From Irpex lacteus (Eukaryota > Basidiomycota > Agaricomycetes > Polyporales > Irpicaceae), in the NCBI GenBank assembly GCA_001986395.2, contig MQVO02000009.1, forward strand, positions 620,001-684,000: DNA of 64,000 nucleotides. Reading direction: 5' to 3'. How positions within the stretch are numbered: the first letter of the stretch is position 1; each line of letters begins with the position of its first letter. Positions 1 to 12,521 of this stretch are shown here, piece after piece. The notes under the pieces are model-generated. The model saw only the letters and a list, made by a program, of their open reading frames with translations, was not told where the DNA came from and did no database searches. A program made the translations under genes and the position numbers.

Positions 1-2314
1 GGAGTAAATGGACAGAGAGGATGCCCAGCATCTTGAATATTCTCGCAACAAGACAATCAGACCATGAGTCTTGTCGGGGATGCTCCGCCATTAGCGAGGG
101 GGCTTGCGTTCGAGTGGTGTACCGTAAGGTCGCGTTCGGGCTAGCTGAGCGGCTGCAATGAAGTTTCTATCCTGATATTGGTGAAGTGAGCATACTTACC
201 ATCTCAACGCTGCGCATCATGCCTTTCTGTCAAAGGTAAGTGACTGCGTGCTGTAGCTCTTACTGTCCGTTACCAAGGTGCGCCAATATGCCTCTTGATA
301 AACAGCCGTGCAGATGAATGTCTTTGACCTTCGTCTTAACCACAGCCTGTTCACCGGCGATAGTAGCTCGCTGAGGGAAATGTTGGTACGATCGCATCAC
401 CGTAACAGCAATGAACCAGTGAACTGAGACGCGAATACTGAGAGTCGGCTGACGGTTTGAGAATCGAGCTTAGCGACCATACAATCAAGCGCTGCAAAAT
501 GACGAGCTCTCCTTCATCAATTATTGATGAATTACTCACTGTTTCCCAAGAAGCAGCACAGTATATCTCCACGCTTTTCTTCTGGTACACTCTTGCGCAC
601 TTTGTGTATGAGCGCTGTATCAAGCCTGGATTAACTTCGTTGCTATTAATCGTAGATTCGTTCCATTGTGAGGTGCTGGCTTACGTTTGGTGCTCGGGAT
701 ACCGCCGTACGAGTGATTCGTAACTTGAGCCTTCCGTGGTGGTCGGGCTACAGTAAAGTATTTCCCAATCGTTACTACTTTATTGACCAGGTTCTTTAGG
801 GCATTGGTGTCTGAACTGGCCGCACATATCATCAGCGTATGCTATGACCAGTAGGATTTGTTACTGAGGCTGCAGACAGCTGCGTTGGCGTATGCACAAC
901 AGTAGCAAAGCCTGCTGGATAGCAGGTACCTGAAACCCGGCGTAACAGCAGTCAGTGTTCGGGGAGAAAGTTGAACGCTCGCCGACAACATTTGTTCCAT
1001 CCACGCGTCGTTTTGACACGGTGATCAACCTTGAAACGACGAGAAACGTCCCAGCTGATCAAGTGCCTTTACAATCTATTGTTGAGGTGACCGGACGGCG
1101 TGTGTAGAACCTGGCGAGAACTTAAGAACTTGTCAGCGCCCATAATCATCAGCCTGAATGTACAGGGTCCTGCCGGATAAGTATCTTCCCTGAATTATGT
1201 TGGTAACGGGCAGTGGGACGACCTGTGTTCAAGAGAGGAGTAGGTTGAAAGTGATTGTCTCTAAGGAAAGCCGAAGTAAGCCTACATACCGTGTTCAGCA
1301 GTCACAAACTGGACATACCTGATGAATGTGCTGGCAGACCGAATTGGCGCGTAGTTGTATGGGAGTTATGCGTAAGCTTGCTTTGAGAGAACGAAGGGGC
1401 GGTTCCGATGGATATGGATAACTAGTCAGGCACACGCTTGCCTTGGTCAGCTTTGCGGTCTCGTCCCACCGTATCTTATGGTATATGGTTCTGCAGGATG
1501 AGCACGCTGACGGACAGGTTTGAGTTACGATGTTATATTTAAAAACCGCTCCCACACGCTAACCGACAATGCAATTGGGTGCAAGGAGTCCTAAAGATGG
1601 GGGTAATTCGATAGCCTCGACCTACGACCTACGACAGTGATTCTCGTTGAGCAATATGCGATTGGGAACGCCTTCCAGAAGGAAAAAAAAATCAGTGAAA
1701 TAGTAATATTAACATGAGGCGAACAGATTGTCTGAACCGTCTCTCGCCGACGTACGATGGGGCCCGCTAAACGATCACGCTTGTGAGAAGACAGTCACAA
1801 ACGTGATAAGACTTCTGTCAGAACTATGTTCATAGCAGATAGTGTCGTAAAGACACACCTTATCCTTGATGCCTCTCCAGCGGCGAGAGCTCATGAAACA
1901 AAGCGTAAAGTACGCAACTCGGATGACTCGGAAGAGTAGGTTCCAAGTTGCAAAAGAGCGCCGGAATTGTCTGCTTCGGAAGAACCCCGATTGATCCCGA
2001 TGCGGTCAGCACCAGGCACTCAAAACAACAGCAATACAATTCTGGTCTGTCCGAGCCATTAAAGGCTACATTTTTCTAGGTGAACAAATCCCACATGATT
2101 GAGTTGAAAGTCTCTGGTCGGAGTGGACTATTACAAGACTTGCCATATACAGCGGTTTGTGCGCCTGATTGCGTTTAGGAAAATCTCCCAACTCCGAGTC
2201 GTCAAAGTCCGAGACGATCACGATTCATCATGATCATGGGAGAAAGGAAGAGCATCTTTCAACAACCTCCCACCACCAGAGTCGCAGACCTAGTATTGCT
2301 GACTGCTCGCAAAG
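1..2314. other. Left-edge stretch without a recognisable gene
   Basis: Open frames here are short (under about 90 codons), overlap on both strands and show no family motif. I could not build a spliced chain from them. A run of nine A residues lies near 1683. The last few hundred bases before 2315 are presumably the promoter and 5' leader of the isomerase gene, but I see no clear TATA element. Confidence 0.5.
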
Positions 2315-3810
2315 ATGGTAGGATTGACTTCTATACGCAGGACAGATCATAAGATCGAGATCGTGGACCAACTTCTGCTCCCCCACACGGTCGAGTTTAT
2401 CCCGATAACCACTATCGAGGAGGCCCACGATGCAATCAAATCTATGAAGGTCCGTTTTGCCCTAAAGCGAGATACCCAGCACTATCGGTTTACCTATTGA
2501 TGCTGTAATCACTCTAGATTCGTGGTGCACCGGCCATCGCATCGCTAGCCGCTTTGTCTGTGGCATCTGACCTCGCAAACGCGCTTGAGAATCCATCGCC
2601 GCCACCGTTCCTTGGATCCCCTCAGGCACTGAAAGAGTACTTGAAGCCGAAGCTTGACTATCTATTCACTGCACGGCCAACAGCGGTGAACCTGGGTGCA
2701 GCTACTCGTCGTCTCGCCAATACCCTACAATCAGGCATAGATGCAGGGAAGGATGCGAAGACAATCGCGCAGAGTCTCGTGGCAGAAGGGCAAGCGATCG
2801 ACGACGAGGATGTATCGCGCAACAAGGCGATGGGGAAGTGGGGTGGTGACTGGCTTATCGAGCAAGTGAAACAGAAAGGCGGATCTGGTAAAGACCTCAA
2901 CGTGATGACAGTTTGCAACACAGGTTCTTTGGCGACATCGGTTTGTCATAGCGTGCATTTTGTGCATATCATTATCCATATGCTGAAACATCTTCACAGG
3001 GATATGGAACTGCTCTAGGCCTTATCACATATCTATATGATACAGGTAGCTTGTCGACTGCATTCTTCACGCAGTCAACGCCTTACCATCAAGGATCGCG
3101 GTATGCACAGCTGTATTTTCTCACATCAATGTACTAAGATTAAGCTTAGACTCACGGCGTATGAGCTGCAATCTCTCAAGATCCCGTCTGTCATGCTATG
3201 CGATAGTATGGTGGGCTCACTATTTCAGCATCACAACATTGCTGGTATAGGTATGTAACCTGACAAGCCTTCAAAAGGTTCGTAAACTGATAATACGTCG
3301 AAACTCCAGCCGTCGGGGCAGATCGTATTGCTAAGAATGGCGATACGGCAAACAAAGTGAGTAGAACGTGTGCTCTATGGATTGATTCGGTACCCAATGC
3401 TTTGTGTAGGTCGGGACATATAATGCTGCCGTCCTTGCCGCACGTCACAACATTCCATTCATCGTCGTTGCGCCTGTAAGCACGGTCGATCTTGACATCG
3501 AGAGCGGTTCCAGGTGAGTCGATAAATACGAATCAGAGACCACTAATAACCGCGTTACAGCATCCCGATAGAGCATCGACCTCCTCTCGAGGCGTGCCTC
3601 GTACGCGGCGCCCTGTATCCATTTGTTGAAAATGCAGATGGCGTCAAGTCACAAGCAACCGTCATGGTCACACCAGCAGGCCTGGAGGGAGTTTACAATC
3701 CAAGTTTCGATGTTACGCCCGCCGAACTCATCACTGCTATCGTCACCGAAAAAGGTGTCGCTGTCAAGGAGAAGGGTCAGACCAGTTTTGATCTCAGCAA
3801 AATTGTATAG
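2315..3810 (+). CDS. MRI1: Methylthioribose-1-phosphate isomerase
   Basis: This enzyme of the methionine salvage pathway converts 5-methylthioribose-1-phosphate to the ribulose form. It belongs to the eIF2B alpha/beta/delta-like family and acts in the cytosol. Seven exons join to 386 residues: 2315-2449, 2518-2940, 3000-3100, 3150-3250, 3310-3356, 3410-3513 and 3561-3810. Seen in the sequence: the RGAPAIA motif at the start of exon 2, the catalytic cysteine in [10 protein letters not shown] (about residue 178), the catalytic aspartate in MLCDSM (about residue 238), and [14 protein letters not shown] followed by GTYNAA. The length fits fungal Mri1 and nothing is missing. The start codon is the first ATG of the frame, and the N-terminus ([20 protein letters not shown]) is typical. 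Gene identity is very secure; the splice sites are inferred. Confidence 0.95.
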
Positions 3811-4621
3811 AAATCAAATGTATCATTCACGCAAGATGTACACAAATTTGTTTGCAGAACGCCAAGGTGTGAGACCGCGTTGAACCTCTTGGCGACATTC
3901 GCCGGAATTAGGTCTTCCGGTAGCAAGTAAAGCATCTATTTCTGTTCATACTCCACTGTATTGACCATACGCCGTGGACATCGGCTTTCGCGTAGTTCTC
4001 GGGCCACGAAATTCGGATAGAAGAATTAGGGATGTTATGTACTCATGATCAGACTTACTGGCAGAAGCCTCGAATTGGTCACAAGTTACAAAATATTCCC
4101 CGTGGTAGTTTCTTAAGTTCACACCGATGTGGTCCAAATGCCTCAGTCGAGTGCACATACTCACGTAACGGCCGAGTTCTTAGTGGCGAGCGTGTCCTTT
4201 GCGATAAGATTGGCGCTCTAAATGAGGCGCCTAAGTTAAACGTTTCTGTCCCCCAAAAGGGGAAGCGTCGGGATCTCGATTACATTGCCGCGTCTCTGAC
4301 AGTCGGTCTCGGCGACCTGCGGGCAGTTCGCGACAAGCCTTTCCACCTCCTCCACCAACATTTGCCGAAATCATTCGCTCATTGGTCGCAAATGCTTCTT
4401 GACTCGCCATGGATCGCAATTGCAATGTCATCTTTTCGCCTTCGTGAATTCCAACATTTCTAGCAATTTTTGCGATGTCGCGGATGCTCTCGGGTTCCTC
4501 CGATAGGCTCGAGGCTGGAGATAGGGATAGCCTATGATAAGGAGTGTGTGACTCACTAGTTATACGACCACTACTTCAGGAGAACAGTACTCGATTCCAC
4601 GGCAGTTCTGTACAATTCAGC
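3811..4621. other. Intergenic region between MRI1 and the DAL fusion gene
   Basis: I see no supported gene. A 143-codon open frame at 4032-4463 has no recognisable motif and an antisense competitor, so it is not called. The right part must hold the promoter of the allantoicase fusion gene. Confidence 0.5.
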
Positions 4622-7066
4622 ATGAGTTTCGAACAAGTTCCTCTTGAAAGCTTTGCGACGACGTTTTCGACGTCAATAGGTATGTCAATCCGTACTCTCG
4701 GCATCTCAGGAGGCTAATCATGTCCCATATCAGAGTTATCTAGTGTAGCTCTTGGAGGACATATTTGCTCGGTCTCGGATGAATTCTTTGCGGAGGCCCA
4801 TCACCTATTACTCGTTGAGGTAAGTAGGATGATGTGTCACACGACCATCTCGCTCCAACACTCTAACGAAAAAATCGTGGGTTTCAAGCCTGCTCCCAGT
4901 TTGAAAGGTCAATTTGGACCCAAGGGCGCACTTTTCAGCGGTTGGGAGTCTCGTAGGCATAATCCGGACCATGACTGGTATGTGTGAGCATGTCGGGGCA
5001 CTTGAAATATTTCTGAGCCACTCGTATTTTAGGTGTATCATCAAGCTTGGGTCTCCGGGGGCTATTGTCGGCTTTGATGTGGATACAGCGCACTTTAACG
5101 GTAAACTGAGGTACACGTAGCCGTGAATATACGTTTACTGACGTGCTAAATAGGGAATGAAGCGCCTCAAGTCTCTGTAGATGCCCTCTACTCTACAGAC
5201 AATACACCTCCCACTAACGAGGACTCCAGAGTAAGCGCTACTACCGTCTCTTATGTGCACTGTCGATAATTCCCGTCGCCAATAGTGGCAACAAATTCTG
5301 CCCATTGTAAACCTTGGCCCCAACTCGAGACACCTCTTCAAAATACCTCAAACGGACGGCGTGAATTACGTCAGGCTCAATATGTACCCCGATGGTGGTA
5401 TTGTAAGCACCAAACGCTCACCGTACGTGTGACCGGTAGTTCTGACATTCTGACGGATAGGCGAGATTCAGAGTGTATGGTTTAGTCACGCCAGTCTTCC
5501 CGCTGGAAACTGAAACTGTATTCGACCTTGCCCATGTCTTCTCCGGTGGCCGAGTGGTTTTCACGTCCGATCAACACTTTGGCGTCGGCTCGAACCTCAT
5601 TCTCCCAGGACGAGGTATTATTCTCGAACAATATTGTCAAGACTAGCCGTCATTTTCTGATCGATGCGCCCTGGCATTTCTAGGTAAAGATATGGGTGAT
5701 GGATGGGAGACGAAACGTAGCAGACAGAAAGGTCACAAAGACTGGGTGATCATCAGACTGTACGTTCAGTATAATCATGACCTTCTTACCCGGGCATCTA
5801 ATCCACATTTTCTAATCCTTCCCCGACCCTCTCTCGTATCCCGACCTTGATCGGACACTCCATAACTATCAACCAAACAACTGAAGTGGGGACGCAGGGC
5901 TTCTTTCACATACTGAAATTGATACAGCTCACTTTATGGGCAACTTTCCGGAGTCCTGCGAGATACATGCCATCAACAGCACCGACCTCACTCCCAAAGT
6001 CTCAGAGGACAGCTGGACGTTAATTCTGCCCCGAACGAAACTTGGACCTCACCGACAACACCAGTTTCAGTTAGACAACGTAGACGCCCCGTACACACAT
6101 GTTCGAGTGACCATCTATCCCGATGGCGGCATCAAACGCGTTCGCATTTTTGGACGACGAATCGGGAATACGTCACAGGGATCTACAGAAGAAGGACAGG
6201 CTAGTACTGCCGCTGGCGTTGAGTCGGGCGCATCATCTGTCTCTCAGTCCGCGCCTTCCTCCGATGCCGCCCCTACCCGCTCGTCGGGCTCTGTTGTCGT
6301 TCCAGCCTTGAGGCTCACGCCTGAAGCATTCGCGCCCTTTGGAAAGGTCATCCAAGGATACGAGGACCTCAACGCCGTACCATCACCTCGCACGACGCGT
6401 ATCACTGGTGCCAACCAAGGCACCGCTATCAAATTCCACAAGTTGGCTCTTCTGGAGTCGTCCTACCCTCCAGAGGCACAGGCAACAGCCGGTCTGTCGG
6501 TATACCGATGCAAGCCCATCGAGCTTATTGGCGACGGGCTGTGGGACGTCAAGTTACTCGAGAGGCACCCCGCGACGAACCAGGCGTTTATTCCTATGGG
6601 TGGGTCACCCGTCGGAGAGGCTATCGCGGAACCTGGCCAGCGGTATCTTGTGATCGTTGCACCTACGGGTGCAGACGGTCAACCTGATTTGAACGGCCTT
6701 CGTGCATTCATCGCCTCCGCTGCCCAAGGAGTGTTGTATAATACAGGCACGTGGCGTAAGTCTTCACTTGCACTATACCTTATATCGATTATACTGACCC
6801 GAGATCGCCGCTTGCGTTGCCTAGACCACCCCATGGCTGCTTTGGATCGAGTAAGTTGCACCCGCTAGTTTGTTAGCGGTTCTCCGTCATGTTGACTGAT
6901 ATTTTGTTGCCTTTACTAGCCCATCGACTTTACGTGTGTTGAGACACAGATCGGGAACGGTGACCCGCTCGATTGCGAGATTGTAGAGTTCGATGGGAAG
7001 GAAGGGTACTACAAGGTTCAAGTTCCCGCATCTACGGAGCAGTCGGAGGTGGAGCCAAAGGTGTAA
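4622..7066 (+). CDS. Bifunctional allantoicase - ureidoglycolate lyase
   Basis: This enzyme carries out two consecutive steps of purine-nitrogen recovery: allantoate to ureidoglycolate plus urea, then ureidoglycolate to glyoxylate plus urea. Eleven exons give 588 residues: 4622-4679, 4734-4819, 4889-4977, 5033-5100, 5154-5230, 5286-5402, 5461-5614, 5684-5759, 5887-6755, 6825-6850 and 6920-7066. Residues about 1-330 form the two-repeat allantoicase domain, with GPKGALFSGWESRRHNP, FDVDTAHFNGNEAP and the second-repeat IDTAHFMGNFPES. Residues about 335-380 are a Ser/Ala-rich linker. From LTPEAFAPFGKVI (about residue 385) the ureidoglycolate lyase domain runs to the stop, with GTWHHPMAAL and the IDFTCVE strand. 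In Saccharomyces these are separate genes (DAL2, DAL3). A fused form has been reported in Cryptococcus, so the fusion is probably a basidiomycete trait. Confidence 0.93.
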
Positions 7067-8828
7067 TTGCGGGAGTAAAGCCCAAAAAGAGTGGTATATT
7101 ACGCTGTACTGCCGTACGTTGGCTAACACGGTCGGGCATCGTTTGTGGCATGACTCCCGCATCGGTGGCCGCAGAGTTTCGCGACCGAGGAAGCGTGTAT
7201 GACATGCAATATTCTATGATATACCCACTCGTCTTTCACACAAAGAATTGAAGGATCAGTCGTCGCATCGAGGATCTCTCGGTCACCGTCGATCGTAGCC
7301 TCTGTGCGAAAAAAATACATTACAAGTGTTATACGTATGGACAGATTTTGGGCATAGCTTCGTCCTCCGAGTCTGCGGCCGCACGCCGCCAACTTCAGAG
7401 CTATGGTTGAAATACAAAGCCTATGGGCCTGCGAGTCTGCGACCGAACGGTGTCTATTTGCTGCGGAGAAGGTCATCAATAGCTCAAAAGAAGTCGTGGA
7501 TCGTAGCTGATAAACATGCGCCCTCCCACATAAGTAGGGCTGCATTCGCAGCAAAACCCGCTACCAGGGGCATTGGGGAATATTTATGCAACTCACAGTG
7601 TCGCAGTCATAGTCATGGTGAACACAAGTAATCACCCTGTGGGTCCTGCACTGCCGGCGCATGCCGCTGCAGGCCTTCGCGCCTTCGGCGCTCCGGCCAG
7701 CAGCTTCATGCGCCCCAGCAAAACCATGCATCACCGACATTAAGTAAATCGCTCCCAGAATGAATCAAGGCTGTATATTCTCACATGCCAATATATATGT
7801 CGTTCAAACGAAGATCATCCAACACGCCGCATCGCTTCAGAGTACTCTCACAAGCGCGCGGGAGTGGTCCGGGGTCTCAGTCGAAGGCACAGAGCGTCCG
7901 AGCACGCAATTCCTGGGTGAGGACACGTGACGTTGCGTTTTTGGCGTAAAAGTTGGCCAAATAGTGGGCCCCTGCAACCCTAAGACCCTCTACCAAGCTA
8001 GCGCTGGTAGCGGGAATTCGTCTTCTCACTCTACAACTTCAAAGCACTGCGTTATTGTGCTTCAGGCTCGATGAGTACGTCTGTGCTGATTGACTTTAGA
8101 GCTTCTCAATGCTTATCATCTGATTCGTCACTGCTGGCTTAGATCATCTAATCACTAATGGTAATAACAAGATGATAGATGGACGACTCTGATGGTTGTT
8201 GAATTGAAGGGCCCATCCGAGTTCTACCTGTCCTTGGCCACAACGTGTACATGTAAGGCACTCCACTGTTGCCTGAAGCTTCGAAGTGGAATGATGGCTA
8301 CGAGGTGAGCCATACGTGCATATGTTTCTCTCTAAAGCTTCCTCGGCGAATTGACTTGTTCAATAATATCAGCAGCTGCAGATTACATAGAGAGCGGATC
8401 AACAAAGTGTCATTGCCCAAGAGATATGTCGGCGAGCTCATCTTGACGTGCTGATCGCTGTGTGCCGCCGAGCGTTACACATGCCCCCGACGCTGGACAA
8501 TCCCGCCGTGTATCGCCTCTTCACTGCCTTCTGGAGTTCATCCTTACGGTTGCGACAAGAAATCAATGATTGTGCCAAGGCCAGAGGACAGTGAAGCGAC
8601 GGTGTTCACTTGGGAACAAGGCGTTTTAGAAAATGATCGGCTTGGCTGCCCCGTGCGCACACCAATTATCTTCCTCCGTCTCAGCGCCATCACATCAAGC
8701 AACCCCGCTTTCCCTTCCACCACCACCATCTCCCTCCCTCCCCGCCTCTTCGGGCAGCTGCAATCCCCCCAGCTCACGACGAACCTTCATTCATTTTTAT
8801 TACTGACGACAAGTCTCTCTTTCTCATC
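7067..8828. other. Intergenic region, includes a GC-rich hairpin
   Basis: I found no supportable gene in about 1.76 kb. The antisense 143-codon frame at 7123-7554 has no motif. A strong palindrome at 7659-7711 is listed separately. The stretch 8640-8828 is pyrimidine-rich (CCACCACCATC, CTCCCTCCC), typical of the leader and promoter of a strongly expressed fungal gene, and leads into the secreted protein gene. Confidence 0.5.
7659..7711. repeat. 53-nt GC-rich interrupted palindrome
   Basis: Two 25-nt arms (7659-7683 and 7687-7711) flank a TTC loop. The paired blocks are GCATG/CATGC, GCTGC/GCAGC, GGCC/GGCC and GCGCC/GGCGC, 19 base pairs in all, with the small internal loops at equivalent positions in both arms. 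No coding frame explains it. It could be a foldback element, a remnant of a mobile sequence, or a structured RNA end. Confidence 0.6.
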
Positions 8829-10152
8829 ATGAAAGTAACCATTCCTTTTGTCTGGCTCGTCCTCGCTGTCGGCATTGCCGAAGCCTCTTCTATTCATGCT
8901 GAACGCGATCTCGGTGCTCATGCTCGTCTCGCCCACCGTCGTTCACCCGTCGAGGTACCTATTGCACGTCGCAACTCTTCTGCCCCTAACAAGCGTTGCA
9001 AGAACAAGGCTTCAGCTGTAAGTAGGGATCTGGCGTTTATCTCACACCGGTGATTAATAGCCTGCAATATAGTCCAGCTCCAGCGAAGCTCCCGCCCACA
9101 CTAACAAGGCTCCTGAGCCTGTGGAACCCATCCAGGCGGCGGCTGAGAAGCCCAAGACCACCACCGCCGCTCCGCCGAAGAACACTGCTACGACCAAAGT
9201 AACTGGAGGCCAGAAGCTTTTGACCATCTCCTCCGCTTGCGGTCCAAGTGGAGCTACTTGTACGTATACGCTAGTTCCGATCAATAGCCTTTATTAACCA
9301 TATTCACGGGCATGTAGCGGACATCACCGCGAGCTCTGGCCCTAACGGCTCAGAAGAGTTCCTCCTCTGCGGTCTTCACGGTGGAGGATGGAACCCCGCT
9401 CATGTCACGGTCGACGACCTTGTCTACAAGGACTTGGGCGATGTTCTGAAGCAGAATAACAACCCCTTTTCTCCCTGTGCGCAATACGTTCAGTACTTCT
9501 ACCAGTATGGCAACCAGTACAACAGTAAGCTACTTCTAGCCTCGGTGTATCCGTTGCGTTTACTGAGCAAATTGTGCGCCTTTAGTTCCTCCCATTCTTC
9601 TTGCCGCTATTGCTATGCAGGAAAGTACTTGCCAGGCTAATGAGGTCGGTGGTGCAGGCGAACAAGGCCTGATGCAGATCACGAAGGACAAGTGTGAGGG
9701 TCGTTCTCCCGAGGCTTGCAGAGATCCCGTAAGTCTTCTTCATGGATAAGCTCGTATGCGCTATATCTAATGGACACGTGTCAATGCAGAGCTTCAACAT
9801 CGGAAAGGGTGCAAGCTACCTTCGTGGGCTTCTGGACCAGCACGGCGGTAACGTCCTCACGACCCTGGGCGGTTACAACGGTATGGAAGTTGGTGCTAAA
9901 GCAGTAAGTAGAAATAGAAATTGTATAGACAGCTATCTGACAGACATTTTCAGGGTTCATTGCTCAGCCGTCCTGCTTGCTGGCAACCCAACTTCGACTA
10001 GTAAGTTCTATCTATCAAAGGACTTCAGTTCCGTTCTAACTATCCCCATCAATAGCCTGCAACAGACCCTTAACGGCTACATCCAGGGCCGCGACCCCCA
10101 GAACAACCCCCGTCTCGGTGTCTACCACAACTACGACAAATGCCAGGGTTAA
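8829..10152 (+). CDS. Secreted lysozyme-like / SLT-domain protein
   Basis: Seven exons give 327 residues: 8829-9017, 9073-9259, 9318-9524, 9586-9728, 9790-9903, 9954-10000 and 10056-10152. The N-terminus MKVTIPFVWLVLAVGIAEA is a clear signal peptide. A basic, Pro/Ala/Thr-rich spacer follows to about residue 125. The C-terminal half contains ILLAAIAMQESTC, then GEQGLMQITKDKC, the arrangement of the lytic transglycosylase (GH23/SLT) fold. The likely catalytic Glu is about residue 207 and the GLMQI motif follows. Such proteins are common, mostly uncharacterised, secreted proteins in basidiomycetes. A role in cleaving bacterial peptidoglycan is inference from the fold. The start is the first ATG and directly opens the signal peptide. 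Confidence 0.85.
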
Positions 10153-11317
10153 GCAACCCACTCATTAACATCCGCTCCCCACCCAGTCCCAAGCTATCCG
10201 TCAGCACTCTCGCATACCACCTTTCTTCGAATCGCCCACGGTCGTAGACGCACGCACCCTCTACGATGCTTTTTTTCGCGCTGGTCGACCGCGGCTCTTG
10301 TTTTTGATGTTGCTCTCCCGGTTGATTGTACCATCTCCTCCCTACTCCACGCACTGCGCGCGTTCTCCCTCCTGTCACGACTGTTATGAGTTCAGGTCTT
10401 TCTTTCTTCTTGGCTCATTTTGTGTACCATAATCGCTGTCTTCATCATGCGGTAATGCGTGCGTCCCCCTGCACGTTGAGTACGATAAGTAGTACTGAGT
10501 ACTAATATACCTTACGGCTTACCCCTCCGCGATAGTGCTATATTTAACGTGTTTCCCCTGGCAGTTTAGTTTATATTGTGTGAGGTTGTGGATTGTTCAG
10601 ATAGCGGCGATTGGTAAAACGGTGAGTATTTTTGTCTTGCTGGTGTCTTATCGACTCATGGTCAACACTTCTCATCGTCTATCAGGTATTTCCCTACGTT
10701 TCTTTCGTTGCCTCGACTTCCTCGAGCAATGTCAAAGACAACGTCTACGGACAAACGTATCTTCCACACTCCGAGGATTCTTCATTCCGAAACCAGTGCC
10801 ATCAGCAGCAGCTCACCCCAGTCTGGCAATATTAATATTGATCGATGCCTCCTCCACCAAAACCTGCCATGCTGACAACATCCACATGACAGAAACCAGC
10901 CGGACATTCTGCATAAATTTATGAATTCATTCTCGAAGCTGAAGAGGCGGTGTACCAAAATATGAAAGCGGTGCGTTTATTAGGATTAATATCGATTTTA
11001 TGTCGTTTTCTTCTAATAGACCTTCCCAACTATAGCTTTGGGCGGGTCACGGAAGGAAATGCAGTATACTGGTGGTTGCGCACACTGCCATTCAATCTAC
11101 CGCAGTCGTCCACTCCTAGATTCTCGTAGGGCTGCCATGAAAGTGCTACGGCATGGCTGAAGGCGGCACGCCTCTAGTGCAGGTCCAGCTCCGACGTGGT
11201 GCGCGACGGCGCACACGCCGCCCTCCAGTCGGGGTATATAAGCTGACGGCGTGGGCGGTATGGATGTATAATGGTACCTCTTCCACTCAGGACAGGCAAC
11301 AACTAAACACACGAGTA
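10153..11317. other. Intergenic region
   Basis: The left part is the 3' untranslated region of the SLT gene (T-rich, no long frame). An open frame at 10535-10924 is not convincing. The right end is the promoter of the next gene, with a TATA-like element at 11235-11242. Confidence 0.5.
11235..11242 (+). promoter_or_regulatory. TATA-like element of the membrane protein gene
   Basis: TATATAAG lies 76 nt upstream of the ATG at 11318 in a GC-rich context. The position fits a TATA box with a short leader. This is inferred from motif and spacing only. Confidence 0.5.
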
Positions 11318-12521
11318 ATGTCCAACTCTGGCTCCATCAACTACGCGCGGTTCGAAGGCATATACAAGAACGAGCTGGCTGGGGCCGTCATCTTCGCCAT
11401 CGCATACGCACCATTTTTTGTGTACAATGTTCTACGAAGTATACAACGGCCGACATATGTCCTTATCATGCTGGCTATTTTCTGCATCTGTAAGTTTTTC
11501 TCTTCTTGTATCGCCCGTGCTCTGTGCTGATGACGATGATCGATGTAGTGCGTATAGCGGCTTTTGTTCTGCGAGCACTCATTGCGGGCAGCGATACGGC
11601 AGGGCAGAACCTTGGTCTTGTCATCGCTACTAGCATTATCTATGGTGTAGGCTTTTTTGGTCTTCTCTACTCTGCGTACACTTTGGTACTGGATAGGTAA
11701 GCTTATAGTAAGAATTGACCTTGGTAAATGGCTGACTGGCAGTTATTCGTTCGTAGGGAACAAATGCTTGGCTACGACAACAAAGGCAAAGGCCTACTGG
11801 CCTTGGTTAGGAGGGTTGTACGGATGAAACAAGTCGTCCGGGTGACGCTTATTGCTGCTGTTACGTTGGGTGTTGTTAGTGGTGTATGTCCGTCATCCTT
11901 CTTCCCGCCGATGCATCTGCTTACTTATCACCTTACGCGACCTTAAGAGCTTGTCCTCCAGTGATAGCCCCTCCACTCAAAAGATCGTATTGGCACTCCG
12001 TCGCGCCAGTCTGTATATCTTTCTTGTGGTTGCTATCGTTTTGGTCCTCCTCACCGCGGATCTGGCATGGGAGGAACACGGAGGTGGGTCGTTTAGTGAT
12101 ACGGATTTATCTGACATATTAACTGAACGCATGCCATGACTTCGTCAGCTGGTACCCGTAGCGCAACAGGGAAAATAGGAAACCGCTATGCTCTATATTT
12201 CCTTACCGCGATAGGGCTGCTATGTCTGATGCGAGAGTCGTTCTTCGTGGCGACGGTGGCCAACATCCTAAAAGTAAGCATTTAGTGGCTATTTTCCTTC
12301 TCCGTCATTGTCTGGCCGACAGTACACTAACGTGATCACCATAGCAAAACAACGCACACCTGTACTACCCGCTCGGTGCTCTCCCGGAATTCCTCGCCGT
12401 CTGCCTCTTTTCTGTGCCGGGGCTCGTACCCTCCAGGAAGGAGATTGCTAAGCGAGATATGGATGGCCCTGAGACAATGAAGCTCGATGGTACTGGAAGG
12501 GATAGCGATCTCAGTGTTTGA
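11318..12521 (+). CDS. Multi-pass membrane protein, RTA1/DUF-like 7-TM
   Basis: Six exons give 294 residues: 11318-11489, 11549-11696, 11757-11883, 11948-12083, 12149-12273 and 12345-12521. The product has about seven hydrophobic spans: AGAVIFAIAYAPFFVYNV, VLIMLAIFCILRIAAFVLRA, VIATSIIYGVGFFGLLYSAY, VVRVTLIAAVTLGVVSG, ASLYIFLVVAIVLVLLTADL, YFLTAIGLLCLMRESFFVAT and ALPEFLAVCLFSVPGLV. It ends in a short charged tail. The layout resembles the RTA1-like or related fungal 7-TM families, but I do not see a diagnostic signature, so the family is left open. No substrate or partner can be proposed. Confidence 0.75.

Noticed and set aside
4032..4463. 143-codon frame between MRI1 and the DAL fusion
   Set aside because: No recognisable motif, no splice partners, and an antisense frame covers part of it.
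7123..7554. 143-codon minus-strand frame downstream of the DAL fusion
   Set aside because: Composition is not protein-like and no motif is seen; a competing plus-strand frame exists.
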